Counted from the stretch's first letter, positions 53,141-61,187 are shown. The stretch is 64,000 nucleotides of DNA from JAEUKA01 sp044228505 (GCA_044228505.1 JBGAUT010000016.1:1-64000), one strand, 5' to 3'. Made by a program: numbers and translations. Notes: generated by a model not told the origin, from the letters alone.

Positions 53141-54604
53141 ATGAGTGACACCAAGAAGCTGACTACCGCAGCGGGGGCACCAGTTGTCGACAACCAGAAC
53201 TCGATGACCGCCGGTCCGCGAGGACCTCTTTTGATGCAAGACATCTGGTTCCTGGAGAAGCTTGCGCATTTCGACCGCGAAGTGATTCCAGAGCGTCGCA
53301 TGCATGCCAAGGGGTCGAGTGCGTATGGATCATTTACCGTAACACACGACATCTCTAAGTACACCCGAGCGAAGATATTCGCTCAGGTTGGCAAGAAGAC
53401 CGATCTGTTTGTTCGCTTCTCCACCGTCGCTGGAGAGCGAGGTGCTGCGGATGCAGAGCGCGACATTCGGGGCTTTGCGATCAAGTTCTATACCGAGGAA
53501 GGAAACTGGGATCTGGTTGGCAACAACACGCCGGTATTCTTCCTTCGTGACCCTCTCAAATTTCCAGACCTAAACCATGCGGTGAAGCGCGATCCGCGAA
53601 CCAACTTGCGCAGTGCTCGCAACAATTGGGACTTCTGGACCTCGCTACCGGAGGCGCTGCACCAGATTACCATGACCATGAGTGAGCGAGGAATTCCCTA
53701 TTCCTATCGACACATGCATGGATTTGGGAGTCACACCTTCAGCTTGATCAACTCCCAGAACGAGCGCTTCTGGGTGAAGTTCCATCTGCGGACGCAGCAA
53801 GGGATCAAGAATCTGTCTGATGCAGAGGCCGAGGCGATCATTGGCAAGGATCGCGAGAGTCACCAGCGAGATCTGTTTGACAGCATTGAGAGACGGGACT
53901 TTCCTCGCTGGACGCTGTTCATTCAGGTGATGCCGGAACGGGAAGCCGCCACGTGTCCGTACAACCCGTTTGACCTTACCAAAGTCTGGCTGCACAAGGA
54001 CTATCCGCTCATCGAAGTGGGCGTGATGGAGCTGAACCGCAATCCCGAAAACTACTTTGCAGAGGTTGAACAGTCGGCGTTCAATCCGGCGAACGTGGTG
54101 CCCGGAATCGGTTTTTCACCAGATAAGATGCTTCAGGGACGACTCTTTTCGTACGGCGATGCCCAGCGCTATCGGCTTGGGGTGAATCATCAGTCCATTC
54201 CGGTGAATGCGCCTCGCTGTCCGGTCCATAGCTACCATCGTGATGGCGCGATGCGAGTCGATGGAAACTTCGGAGGTCAGCTTGGCTATGAACCGAATAG
54301 CTATGGACAGTGGCAACAGCAGCCGGGCTTTGCGGAACCTCCGCTCTCGCTGGAGGGGTCCGCAGATCACTGGAACCATCGTCAGGATGAAGACTACTAC
54401 TCCCAGCCAGGCTTGCTGTTCCGGCTCATGACGGGAAACCAGCAGCAGACACTGTTTGATAACACTGCGCGAGCGATGGGTGATGCACCAAGAGAGATCA
54501 AGCTTCGTCACATCGGCAATTGTCTGAAGGCCGACCCCGCGTATGGAGCAGGTGTCGCAAAGGCACTCGGCCTGCCTCTGAGCGAAACGCGCAGCTCATC
54601 CTAA
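53141..54604 (+). CDS. katA: Monofunctional haem catalase
   Basis: ATG 53141 behind GGAGA gives 487 aa, the size of small-subunit (clade 3) catalases. The distal His lies in IPERRMHAKGSSAYG, followed by RFSTVAGERGAADAERDIRGFAIKFYTEEGNWDLVGNNTPVFFLRDPLKFPDL (Asn region) and the proximal haem Tyr in RLFSYGDAQRYRLG. It converts hydrogen peroxide to water and oxygen in the cytoplasm. It is cargo of insert B, next to a flavoenzyme whose relatives can produce peroxide. The 130 bp between the insert end and the ATG can hold its promoter. Confidence 0.96.
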   Translation: MSDTKKLTTAAGAPVVDNQNSMTAGPRGPLLMQDIWFLEKLAHFDREVIPERRMHAKGSSAYGSFTVTHDISKYTRAKIFAQVGKKTDLFVRFSTVAGERGAADAERDIRGFAIKFYTEEGNWDLVGNNTPVFFLRDPLKFPDLNHAVKRDPRTNLRSARNNWDFWTSLPEALHQITMTMSERGIPYSYRHMHGFGSHTFSLINSQNERFWVKFHLRTQQGIKNLSDAEAEAIIGKDRESHQRDLFDSIERRDFPRWTLFIQVMPEREAATCPYNPFDLTKVWLHKDYPLIEVGVMELNRNPENYFAEVEQSAFNPANVVPGIGFSPDKMLQGRLFSYGDAQRYRLGVNHQSIPVNAPRCPVHSYHRDGAMRVDGNFGGQLGYEPNSYGQWQQQPGFAEPPLSLEGSADHWNHRQDEDYYSQPGLLFRLMTGNQQQTLFDNTARAMGDAPREIKLRHIGNCLKADPAYGAGVAKALGLPLSETRSSS

Positions 54605-54625
54605 CGCCCGTGGATCGACTCCGCA

Positions 54626-57085
54626 TCAACACTTGATCCGTTTCATATCGGGATCGTACAGCGGTCGCAGAGACGCGATCGCTGGATAGCGCTGCCCGGC
54701 AATGTCTACTTCCCACATGCCTCGATCGAGATACTCTTGATCGAGCGCTTGTCCCGCTTCGATCATGGCCAATCCGACGGCTCCTCCGATGGTGAAGCCA
54801 TACGAGGCGGCGCGAATGTATCCGACCGGGTGGCCGTTGCGGTAGACAATCTCAGCATGGAACATCAGTGGCTCCGGATCTTTCACCAGCACTTGCACCA
54901 GGCGTCGCGTTAGCGGTCCTTCTGCTTTTTTGGCGAGCACTGCATCGCGTCCCAGAAATCCACCCGGCTTCTTTAGATCTACCGCAAAGCCAAGACCTGC
55001 CTCCAAGACCGAGTCGGTGTTGTCGATATCGTGACCATAATCACGGTATCCCTTTTCCATGCGCAAGCTGGCCAGCGCCTTGAGTCCGGCATGTCGTAAA
55101 CCGAATTCTGATCCGGTTTCTACAATCCGATCATAGACATGGGGGGCTTGCTCGGAGGGGATGTAGAGTTCGTAGCCCAGCTCACCCAGATAGGTGATGC
55201 GGATACAGAGTGCCCGTGCAAAGCCGATGTCGATTTCGCGGGCGGTGCGGAATGGGAATGCCGTATTGCTAAGATCGGTGGTGGTCACCCGTTGCAGCAG
55301 CTCTCGCGAGCGAGGTCCTTGAATGTTGATCTGCGCGTAGCCAGAGGTCACATCGGTTACAAAGGCGTGTGCGTGCGCCGGGACATGGCGACGCATCCAG
55401 GTCTCTGCATGCCGATGAGCGGTGTCTGAGGCTACGACCCAGTATCGCTCATCATCGAGCTTGGTAACGGTCAGGTCCGCTTCGAGCGTGCCGCCCTCGT
55501 TGAGCCACTGCGTGTAGGTGATAAGCCCGCTTGGTCCGTCGACTTGGTTGGCCGACAGATAATTGAGAAGGGCTCCTGCGTCCCGACCTTGCACCAAGAA
55601 CTTCGCCATGAACGACATGTCCATCAAGATCACGCCTTCACGGGTCGCTTGATGCTCTGCTTGCCAGTAGGGAAACCAGTTCTGTCTGCCAAAGGACAAT
55701 CGCTCGACCTTTGGCTCGATGCCAGGCGGCGCATACCAGTCCGGTCCTTCCCAACCACTGACGTCCTTAAAGTATGCGCCCTGCGCGGCCAGCCGATCAT
55801 AGATGGCCGATCTCTTACAGCCGCGTGCGGTCTGCATGGAGCGCGTAGGATAGTGGCACTGATACACCATTCCAAGCGATTCCACCGTACGGGTGCGACG
55901 GTACTCCGGGTTCGACTGGTATGTGTGGAAGCGATCGATGTGCATGCCGGTGACATCACAGTCGGGTCGACCGTTGATGATCCAATGGGCCAACACCCGT
56001 CCCATGCCACCACCCGTGATGATTCCGATCGAGTTGAGTCCGGCAGCCACAAAGTAGTTCTTTAGTTCTGGTGCTTCTCCGACCACCGGACGCAGATCCG
56101 CGGTGAAGCTCTCCGGTCCGCAGAAGAATTTTTTGACTCCTGCATCTAGCGAGATGGGAATTCGCTCCATTGCCTTTTGCAGGTATGGACCCATTCGCTC
56201 CCAGTCCGGACTGATCTCTCCAAAAGAAAAGTCGTCCGGAATACCACCGACTTTCCACGGAGCACAGACTGGCTCGAACAGACCGACAAGCAGGCCGCCG
56301 ACTTCCTCTCGATAGTATCCGTAGGAGCTGGGGTCTTCGAGAACCGGCAGAGAGGCGGTGAGCTGGGGGATCTTCTCTGTGATGAGATAGTAGTGTTCTG
56401 CAGCCTGCAATGGAACGTTGACCCCGGCTTGGGCTCCGAGCTGACGTGCCCACATTCCGGCGCAGTTTACCACGTATTCTGCTTCGATGTTTCCGTAGGG
56501 AGTCTGGACGCCAGTGACCACACCACGCTTGGATAGGAGTCCGATGGCAGGCACTCCTTCCAGGATGGTTGCACCTTGCATTCGGGCCCCTTTGGCAAGT
56601 GCCATTGTGATGTCAACGGGATTGGCACGGCCATCTTCCTTGACGTAGAAACCAGCCAAAATGTCGTCGGTGCGGGCCAATGGAAAGAGCTGTTCTACTT
56701 CCTTAGCGGAAATCTCATGGACATCCACTCCGCAGTGTCGATTGAACGCAGAGACACGCCGGTATTCCTCCAATCGGTCTTCATCCGCTGCGACTTCGAT
56801 GAATCCGACCTGCTTGAATCCGGTCGATAGTCCAGTTTCTGCTTCGAGCCGCAGGTACAGATCGCGGGAGTACTTCCTCATCTCAGTCGATGTCTCAGAG
56901 GTCGAACCAAACGTCACGATGAGCCCTGCCGCATGCCAGGTCGTGCCAGAGGTGAGCCGATCCCGCTCGAGTACGACTACGTCCTTCCATCCCATGTGGG
57001 CCAGGTGGTATGCGACGGAGGTTCCGATGATTCCACCGCCAATGACGACAACGCGAGCGCGAGCAGGAAGGTTTGTGGGGTACAT
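54626..57085 (-). CDS. FAD-dependent dimethylglycine/sarcosine dehydrogenase-like protein
   Basis: The 819-aa protein has an N-terminal DAO domain (RVVVIGGGIIGTSVAYHLAHMGWKDVVVLERD, residues about 10-42), the SGTTWHAAGL motif containing the His that binds FAD covalently in this family, an FAO_M middle part (SNPEYRRTRTVESLGMVYQ), and C-terminal GcvT-like folate-binding domains (FMAKFLVQGRDAGALLNYLSANQV, SLRMEKGYRDYGHDIDNTDSVLEAGLGF). Full length for the family is about 810-860. It should demethylate dimethylglycine or sarcosine and pass the C1 unit to tetrahydrofolate. The electron acceptor (ETF or oxygen) is not evident. It is convergent with the catalase inside insert B. Confidence 0.88.
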   Translation of the reverse strand: MYPTNLPARARVVVIGGGIIGTSVAYHLAHMGWKDVVVLERDRLTSGTTWHAAGLIVTFGSTSETSTEMRKYSRDLYLRLEAETGLSTGFKQVGFIEVAADEDRLEEYRRVSAFNRHCGVDVHEISAKEVEQLFPLARTDDILAGFYVKEDGRANPVDITMALAKGARMQGATILEGVPAIGLLSKRGVVTGVQTPYGNIEAEYVVNCAGMWARQLGAQAGVNVPLQAAEHYYLITEKIPQLTASLPVLEDPSSYGYYREEVGGLLVGLFEPVCAPWKVGGIPDDFSFGEISPDWERMGPYLQKAMERIPISLDAGVKKFFCGPESFTADLRPVVGEAPELKNYFVAAGLNSIGIITGGGMGRVLAHWIINGRPDCDVTGMHIDRFHTYQSNPEYRRTRTVESLGMVYQCHYPTRSMQTARGCKRSAIYDRLAAQGAYFKDVSGWEGPDWYAPPGIEPKVERLSFGRQNWFPYWQAEHQATREGVILMDMSFMAKFLVQGRDAGALLNYLSANQVDGPSGLITYTQWLNEGGTLEADLTVTKLDDERYWVVASDTAHRHAETWMRRHVPAHAHAFVTDVTSGYAQINIQGPRSRELLQRVTTTDLSNTAFPFRTAREIDIGFARALCIRITYLGELGYELYIPSEQAPHVYDRIVETGSEFGLRHAGLKALASLRMEKGYRDYGHDIDNTDSVLEAGLGFAVDLKKPGGFLGRDAVLAKKAEGPLTRRLVQVLVKDPEPLMFHAEIVYRNGHPVGYIRAASYGFTIGGAVGLAMIEAGQALDQEYLDRGMWEVDIAGQRYPAIASLRPLYDPDMKRIKC

Positions 57086-57129
57086 AAAAGGGAGAATAAT
57101 CTCAGGAGACCTGTGCTCGGCAAGCCCTT

Positions 57130-58743
57130 GTGTCTGAGCACCGCACGAAGGAACCCATTCTTCCTTTCCCCGCTCATTCCTTGTTCCTCGTTCTCCGGAG
57201 ATTTCTCGTCCAATCCTGCCGATTTGTGAGTCAACCCGATAACATCATGCTGGTTCCTGACCAGGACTTCCCTGGTGGAGAGCGGGTTAAGATCCTCGAC
57301 TTCGGAATTGCCAAGATGGCCGAGGGCTTAAGTGCTCAGCCACTTCGCACCAAGAGCGACGTACTCATGGGCACTCCGACCTATATGGCACCGGAGCAGT
57401 GTCGTGGTGCGAAACTCGCGACCGACCGATCCGATGTGTATTCACTCGGGGTCATTTTGTATCAGATGCTTGCGGGGTATCCGCCATTTTTGGGGGCCTC
57501 GATGGGCGACTTGATCGCGATGCATTTGATGGATGAGCCGCCACGACTAACGGACGCCGTGCCTGAGATCAGTCCCAAGATTGCAAAGCTCGCCTATGCG
57601 ATGCTCGCCAAAAAGCCTGATTCTCGACCCTCGATGGAGAAGGCACAAAAGACGCTGCTCCGATTGGAAGAGGAAGCCCAACTGGCACCGCCGCTACCGG
57701 CAGTGCAGCGAGACATCGAGACGTCGTACGGTGACTCTCAGCACGGCACTGTGGATGTTCCGGATGGGCATCCGAACAGGATTCCTGCGGATGCAAACGA
57801 GCTGAAGGTGCCAGTACCCAATCGGGAAGGAGCGACTGACAAACGTCCGTCGGAAATGAAAGCCGCAGGGTCCTCGCGTCCGTTGCCGAGCCGTATCGTA
57901 ACAGACTCTCGTCACGTACATATTCCCAAGCGAACACTTCAAGTCATTATCGCGGCCTTCGTTGCCAGTACACTACTGGTGACGACTGGGATTCTGCTGG
58001 GAACACAGGCCCGGCGTCCGATAGACCGCAGTGCACGCTCGGTTCTTCCGGAACCGGAACACAGAGACGATGTTCCAGCGTCCTCGGTTGCACCGCAATC
58101 GGCCAGACCAACACCGGAAGTCGCGGCCAGTAGGCCCATTCCAGCGATTCCAGGGGATGTCCCTCCTTCGAGCAAAGCAGACAAAGGGGGCGCTCCACAT
58201 CGTGAGCCCACCTTGACCGCCAGCAAACATGTAGACAGCCCGAACGCGACAGGCAGCAAGGTTCATTCTAGTGGTGCGGCGATTGAAGAGAAGCCGGTCG
58301 CTATGGTTGAGGAGAAGCCGGTCAGTGTGGTGGAGCAAAAGCCCCCCACGCAGAGCCCGTCCTCGGTCAGTCCTGAGCAAGCTGTTCCGGCACAGCCTCC
58401 GACGGTGATTGCGCCTCCTCCTCAGGTTGCTCCCGTTCCTAGACCTGTTCCTGTGCCGGAGCGTACTGTCGATGATCCGTTTGATCCGCTGCGCACCGCA
58501 GAGGACTTCATCTTGCAAGGGAACTATCGTCGCGCAATGGATCTGGCCACGCAGTTTGGAAAGCAAGATCCGATGCGTGCTTGGGAAATCTACGGCCGTG
58601 CAGCGTGTGGGATGCGGCTGCAGGACCGGGCGAGTCGGGCGATGCGTGAACTGCAGCAGCGGCATGAAGACCGCCGCATTCAGTCTCTGCTCGCGTATTG
58701 CCGACTTCACAAGCTACCGCTATCTGCGCCTGACTCGCAGTAG
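57130..58743 (+). CDS. Ser/Thr kinase B, C-terminal fragment
   Basis: The kinase part resumes at PDNIMLVPDQ (57235 on), then VKILDFGIAKM, GTPTYMAPEQCRG, SDVYSLGVILYQMLAGYPPF and a complete C-lobe. A TM helix (QVIIAAFVASTLLVTTGILLG, about residues 260-282) follows, then a long Pro-rich region with EEKPV-type repeats and a C-terminal helical domain (DPLRTAEDFILQGNYRRAMDLATQ). The first ~35 residues of the frame (from 57130) derive from insert B. The frame is open across the junction, so an N-terminally replaced fragment could be translated. Without the N-lobe it cannot bind ATP normally. Confidence 0.9.
   Translation: MSEHRTKEPILPFPAHSLFLVLRRFLVQSCRFVSQPDNIMLVPDQDFPGGERVKILDFGIAKMAEGLSAQPLRTKSDVLMGTPTYMAPEQCRGAKLATDRSDVYSLGVILYQMLAGYPPFLGASMGDLIAMHLMDEPPRLTDAVPEISPKIAKLAYAMLAKKPDSRPSMEKAQKTLLRLEEEAQLAPPLPAVQRDIETSYGDSQHGTVDVPDGHPNRIPADANELKVPVPNREGATDKRPSEMKAAGSSRPLPSRIVTDSRHVHIPKRTLQVIIAAFVASTLLVTTGILLGTQARRPIDRSARSVLPEPEHRDDVPASSVAPQSARPTPEVAASRPIPAIPGDVPPSSKADKGGAPHREPTLTASKHVDSPNATGSKVHSSGAAIEEKPVAMVEEKPVSVVEQKPPTQSPSSVSPEQAVPAQPPTVIAPPPQVAPVPRPVPVPERTVDDPFDPLRTAEDFILQGNYRRAMDLATQFGKQDPMRAWEIYGRAACGMRLQDRASRAMRELQQRHEDRRIQSLLAYCRLHKLPLSAPDSQ
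57233..57240 (+). repeat. 8-bp direct repeat flanking insert B (copy 2)
   Basis: AACCCGAT marks the right end of insert B. The kinase reading frame resumes with AACATCATG (N-I-M) immediately after it. Confidence 0.8.
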
Positions 58744-59146
58744 TTCGTTCCTAAGGCTTGCGATCAGTGCCCGAGCGTTGTCCTTCTGCAATCGGCAGCC
58801 CGGCCATCTGCTCCTTGCTCATGGCTCCCGAGTAATCGCTGCTTTGGCCATACGGTCGGTCCAGTCGGTGTAGTTTCGCCGTCCTATGGTCTAGGCCAGA
58901 CCGCGACCGTGAAATTGGGCACCAGCACTGGGCTGAGTGTTCTGCAGGTCATCACGAGATCTCATCCGGTTCTCTCCCCGTCGACGCGAATCGAGTATCA
59001 GCACCAAGCAGCCGAAGTTGCGTAGATTCTCAGTAGTTTGGCCGACTCAGGTGATTGCAGAGCGGCAGTGTGTCGCCACTTCCTGAACAGTTCCCCTGCA
59101 GGATTTGAGGGCGATTTTCTCGTCGCAGGTATTCTTGCCTAATGTC
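58744..59146. other. Non-coding end of the 23-kb insert
   Basis: About 400 bp between the kinase B stop and the 19-bp repeat. A minus-strand frame (58751-58822 from ATG, MSKEQMAGLPIAEG) is too short to call and may be a remnant of a gene 3' end. It holds TTCCCCTGC (59091-59099), the subterminal motif shared with the other inserts, beside CCTGCAGG. No terminator with a T-tract is seen. Confidence 0.4.
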
Positions 59147-61187
59147 CTCGATGGACGATTCCCTGGCTGTGGGCAGTGTCTAGGACCGAACAGATCTGGC
59201 GGGTCAGTGTAAGGACTCGTGCGATAGGCAGCGGTCGTGGCGCTTTGCCTTTCGGACTGATGATCTCATCGAGCGACTGCCCGTCGATGAACTCCATCAC
59301 CAAGTAGAACAAGGCACCACTCACATTGCCGTGATCGTAGATAAAGACGCTGTTTGGGTGATTGATTTGAGAGGATAGTTTGGCTTCCCGCTGAAACAGT
59401 TCGATGGCATCCGGGGCGACCATTGCTGACGGTGAGAGTACTTTGACCGCTGCTTCCCTGCCGAGCTCCGTGTGGCGAGCCTTGTAGACCATGCCCATCC
59501 CGCCTTCTCCCAGTCGGGCGTAGCAAGTGTACTGACCCACCGTGAAGGGATCGATCTCGCCTCTGCTGGACTTGGCTTCCTCGGCTTTGGTCGTGGGAAA
59601 GGTGTCGGCTTCGCTCCCAGCTCGCTGGGTCTTGGCATTCTGTAACACCAGCAGGCGGTCGCGCCGAATCACCCACAGCAGCAGACCGGCACCCAGGGCC
59701 GCTGCCAGCGCGATGATGAGCAGTACGATTCCCAAGAACAGCTTCTTCTTGTCTGCGTGCGGAGCAGGTTGTTGCTGCGCCGTCTCGGGGGAAACGCTCC
59801 CGCCCCCGCCCGACCCAGGACTCGGGACCATGAGGCGGTTCTGCGTGGACTCAGCTTGAGCAGGTTCCGCTGGTGGCTCCACTTGATCGGATTTTTGCTT
59901 TGATGACTCGGTGAGCTTGATGCGCTCATCGTCGTCGCGGCTGTCTGGACCAGGACCACGTACTCTCTGTTTCTTTCCTGCTTGTGCGGTGCTGGGCGCG
60001 GTCTTCGCGGGGGCCTTCTTCAGTTGTTTGGCTTCGGCAGGTACTTGCTTGTGCCCCGTGACCATCGGTCTCGGGGGCGCGGCGGCACCAGGGGCGCTAG
60101 GGGCTCTCGGTGCTTCAGGGGGCGGGCTTTCGATGGCAAATGAATCAGTTTCGCCTGCGCGTGAAGGTGGTGCCGCACCTTGCTGGACGGACGCGGCTTC
60201 TGCTCGTGGGCGCGCAGGGGCTCTCGTTGTGCTTTTGGGTTTGAACTTGCGTTTGATGGGTGCGGTGGTCTTTTCTTCTTCTGGTGCTGGCTGTGCTTTC
60301 TTGTCGGCGAGAGGCATCGCCTCCTCAGACGCCTTCCCGATAGGACGAGAAGCCTCCAGCGCGGGCGGCGGGGCTCCGGGTTGGACTGCGGCGGGGGCAC
60401 TGGCTTGCGGTGCGTGCTCGGGGCTGCTGCGCAGAAGCAGCAATGAGCCCGAGGCCAGCAGCAGCACCACCGCAACAAGCAGCGCCGCGACAGCAGATTT
60501 GCTCTTGCGGGCCTGCGCTGGCGAAGCTGGACCTTTTGAACCCTCCGCAAACGCTGAAGCCCGCATCGGAGAGCTCGGTACGGACCTGGCCGCGCTGTCC
60601 TCTTGTGATGCCGACGATGCAGCTGGGACCGCGTGCTGTGCGGTATCGAGCAGCTTTGCAACCAGCTCGTCCAACGATCGTGGTCGTGCGGCAGGTTGCT
60701 TATCGAGCGCATGCAATAGCGTCTGCGCAAGCTCGGCGGACAGCTCGGGTCGTAGGCTGCGCGGATTCTCGGGCCGCTCTAGCAGAACCTTGATCCGGAT
60801 GGCGGCGGGGCTGCTTCCGGCAAACGGAGGCTGTCCGGTTAGCAGATGGTAAGCGACCGCAGCGACGTGGTAGACCGTGCTCGCCACTGCCTCGGGCTTG
60901 CCTGCAAAGACCTCTGGCGCGACGTAGGCTGCGACCAAATCGACAGATGGATCTTTGGCTGCCTCGGGCCCAGCAAGGGTGATGGCAGAAAGCTCACCGA
61001 TGGATTCGTCCCCGGTCGCTGAGGTGACCAGTTTGACCTGCGATGGGTGAACAAGCCGTGCCTTGCCATCGGTAAGCTGCGATGACAGCGTCTTACATAG
61101 CTCGCTGACCAGACGAAGTACACGCGGAATATCGTGACTTCCGGCCAGCGAAGCCATCGTTTGCGCTTCGCTTTCGCTGCTCGACAT
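59139..61187 (-). CDS. Ser/Thr kinase C/D, N-terminal fragment with fused pseudokinase C-lobe and two TM helices
   Basis: The 682-aa product has an unusual order. Residues about 70-185 resemble a kinase C-lobe alone (YVAPEVFAGKPEA, YHVAAVAYHLLTGQPPF, ALDKQPAARPRSLDELVAKLL). A first TM helix (AVAALLVAVVLLLASGSLLLL), a long Pro/Ala-rich region and a second TM helix (LFLGIVLLIIALAAALGAGLLLWVI) follow. Then comes a true kinase N-lobe (YARLGEGGMGMVYKARHTELGREAAVKVLSPSA, FYLVMEFIDGQSL) ending in AHSQGIVHR-G-H-stop. The stop arises at the insert junction. The remaining catalytic part is at 35398-35871. Serine acetyltransferase is the upstream neighbour. Confidence 0.9.
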   Translation of the reverse strand: MSSSESEAQTMASLAGSHDIPRVLRLVSELCKTLSSQLTDGKARLVHPSQVKLVTSATGDESIGELSAITLAGPEAAKDPSVDLVAAYVAPEVFAGKPEAVASTVYHVAAVAYHLLTGQPPFAGSSPAAIRIKVLLERPENPRSLRPELSAELAQTLLHALDKQPAARPRSLDELVAKLLDTAQHAVPAASSASQEDSAARSVPSSPMRASAFAEGSKGPASPAQARKSKSAVAALLVAVVLLLASGSLLLLRSSPEHAPQASAPAAVQPGAPPPALEASRPIGKASEEAMPLADKKAQPAPEEEKTTAPIKRKFKPKSTTRAPARPRAEAASVQQGAAPPSRAGETDSFAIESPPPEAPRAPSAPGAAAPPRPMVTGHKQVPAEAKQLKKAPAKTAPSTAQAGKKQRVRGPGPDSRDDDERIKLTESSKQKSDQVEPPAEPAQAESTQNRLMVPSPGSGGGGSVSPETAQQQPAPHADKKKLFLGIVLLIIALAAALGAGLLLWVIRRDRLLVLQNAKTQRAGSEADTFPTTKAEEAKSSRGEIDPFTVGQYTCYARLGEGGMGMVYKARHTELGREAAVKVLSPSAMVAPDAIELFQREAKLSSQINHPNSVFIYDHGNVSGALFYLVMEFIDGQSLDEIISPKGKAPRPLPIARVLTLTRQICSVLDTAHSQGIVHRGH
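59147..59165 (+). repeat. 19-bp direct repeat flanking the 23-kb insert (copy 2)
   Basis: CTCGATGGACGATTCCCTG is identical to 35853-35871. It encodes Q-G-I-V-H-R of the N-terminal fragment of kinase C/D. On the kinase strand it is followed by GACATTAG, which ends the frame. Confidence 0.85.

Larger units (their letters stand above)
52975..57232. mobile_element. Insert B, 4.26-kb segment inside kinase B
   Basis: The segment splits kinase B between codons D and N of HRDLKPDN and is bounded by 8-bp repeats AACCCGAT. Deleting it plus one repeat gives CTC AAA CCC GAT AAC ATC (L-K-P-D-N-I) and a 647-aa kinase. The cargo is a catalase on the kinase strand and a FAD oxidoreductase of the dimethylglycine dehydrogenase type on the other strand, convergent. 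No transposase is present. GCAGGGAA lies 56-63 nt inside the 5' end (53030-53037), and the palindrome TCTCCGGAGA lies near the 3' end (57192-57201). Confidence 0.8.
35872..59146. mobile_element. 23.3-kb insert between the halves of kinase C/D
   Basis: This segment separates kinase fragment 59139-61187 from fragment 35398-36069 and is bounded by 19-bp direct repeats. Removing 35872-59165 restores an 831-aa kinase frame. The content is a chemosensory operon, beta-propeller lipoprotein, sulfotransferase, DUF6178-like and RNase D-like genes, a tyrosine recombinase (51172-52347) and kinase B, which is itself split by insert B. On the kinase strand GCAGGGGAA lies 48-56 nt inside the 5' end (59091-59099) and again near the 3' end (35895-35903), next to the hairpin AGTCT-TGG-AGACT (35883-35895). 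It may be one integrative element with an internal recombinase, or several events at one site. Confidence 0.65.

Noticed and set aside
52534..58743. Diversity-generating retroelement or invertible switch at the kinases
   Set aside because: No reverse transcriptase, template/variable repeat pair or inverted copies of the kinase segments were seen; the repeats are direct and short.
58751..58822. Possible 23-aa minus-strand gene MSKEQMAGLPIAEG...
   Set aside because: Too short, no ribosome site judged convincing; may be a remnant, mentioned only in the intergenic entry.
35853..59165. Assembly error joining kinase repeats
   Set aside because: Shared sequence at the junctions is 7, 8 and 19 bp, too short for usual assembler misjoins, and all three junctions rebuild exact frames; long reads would be needed for final exclusion.
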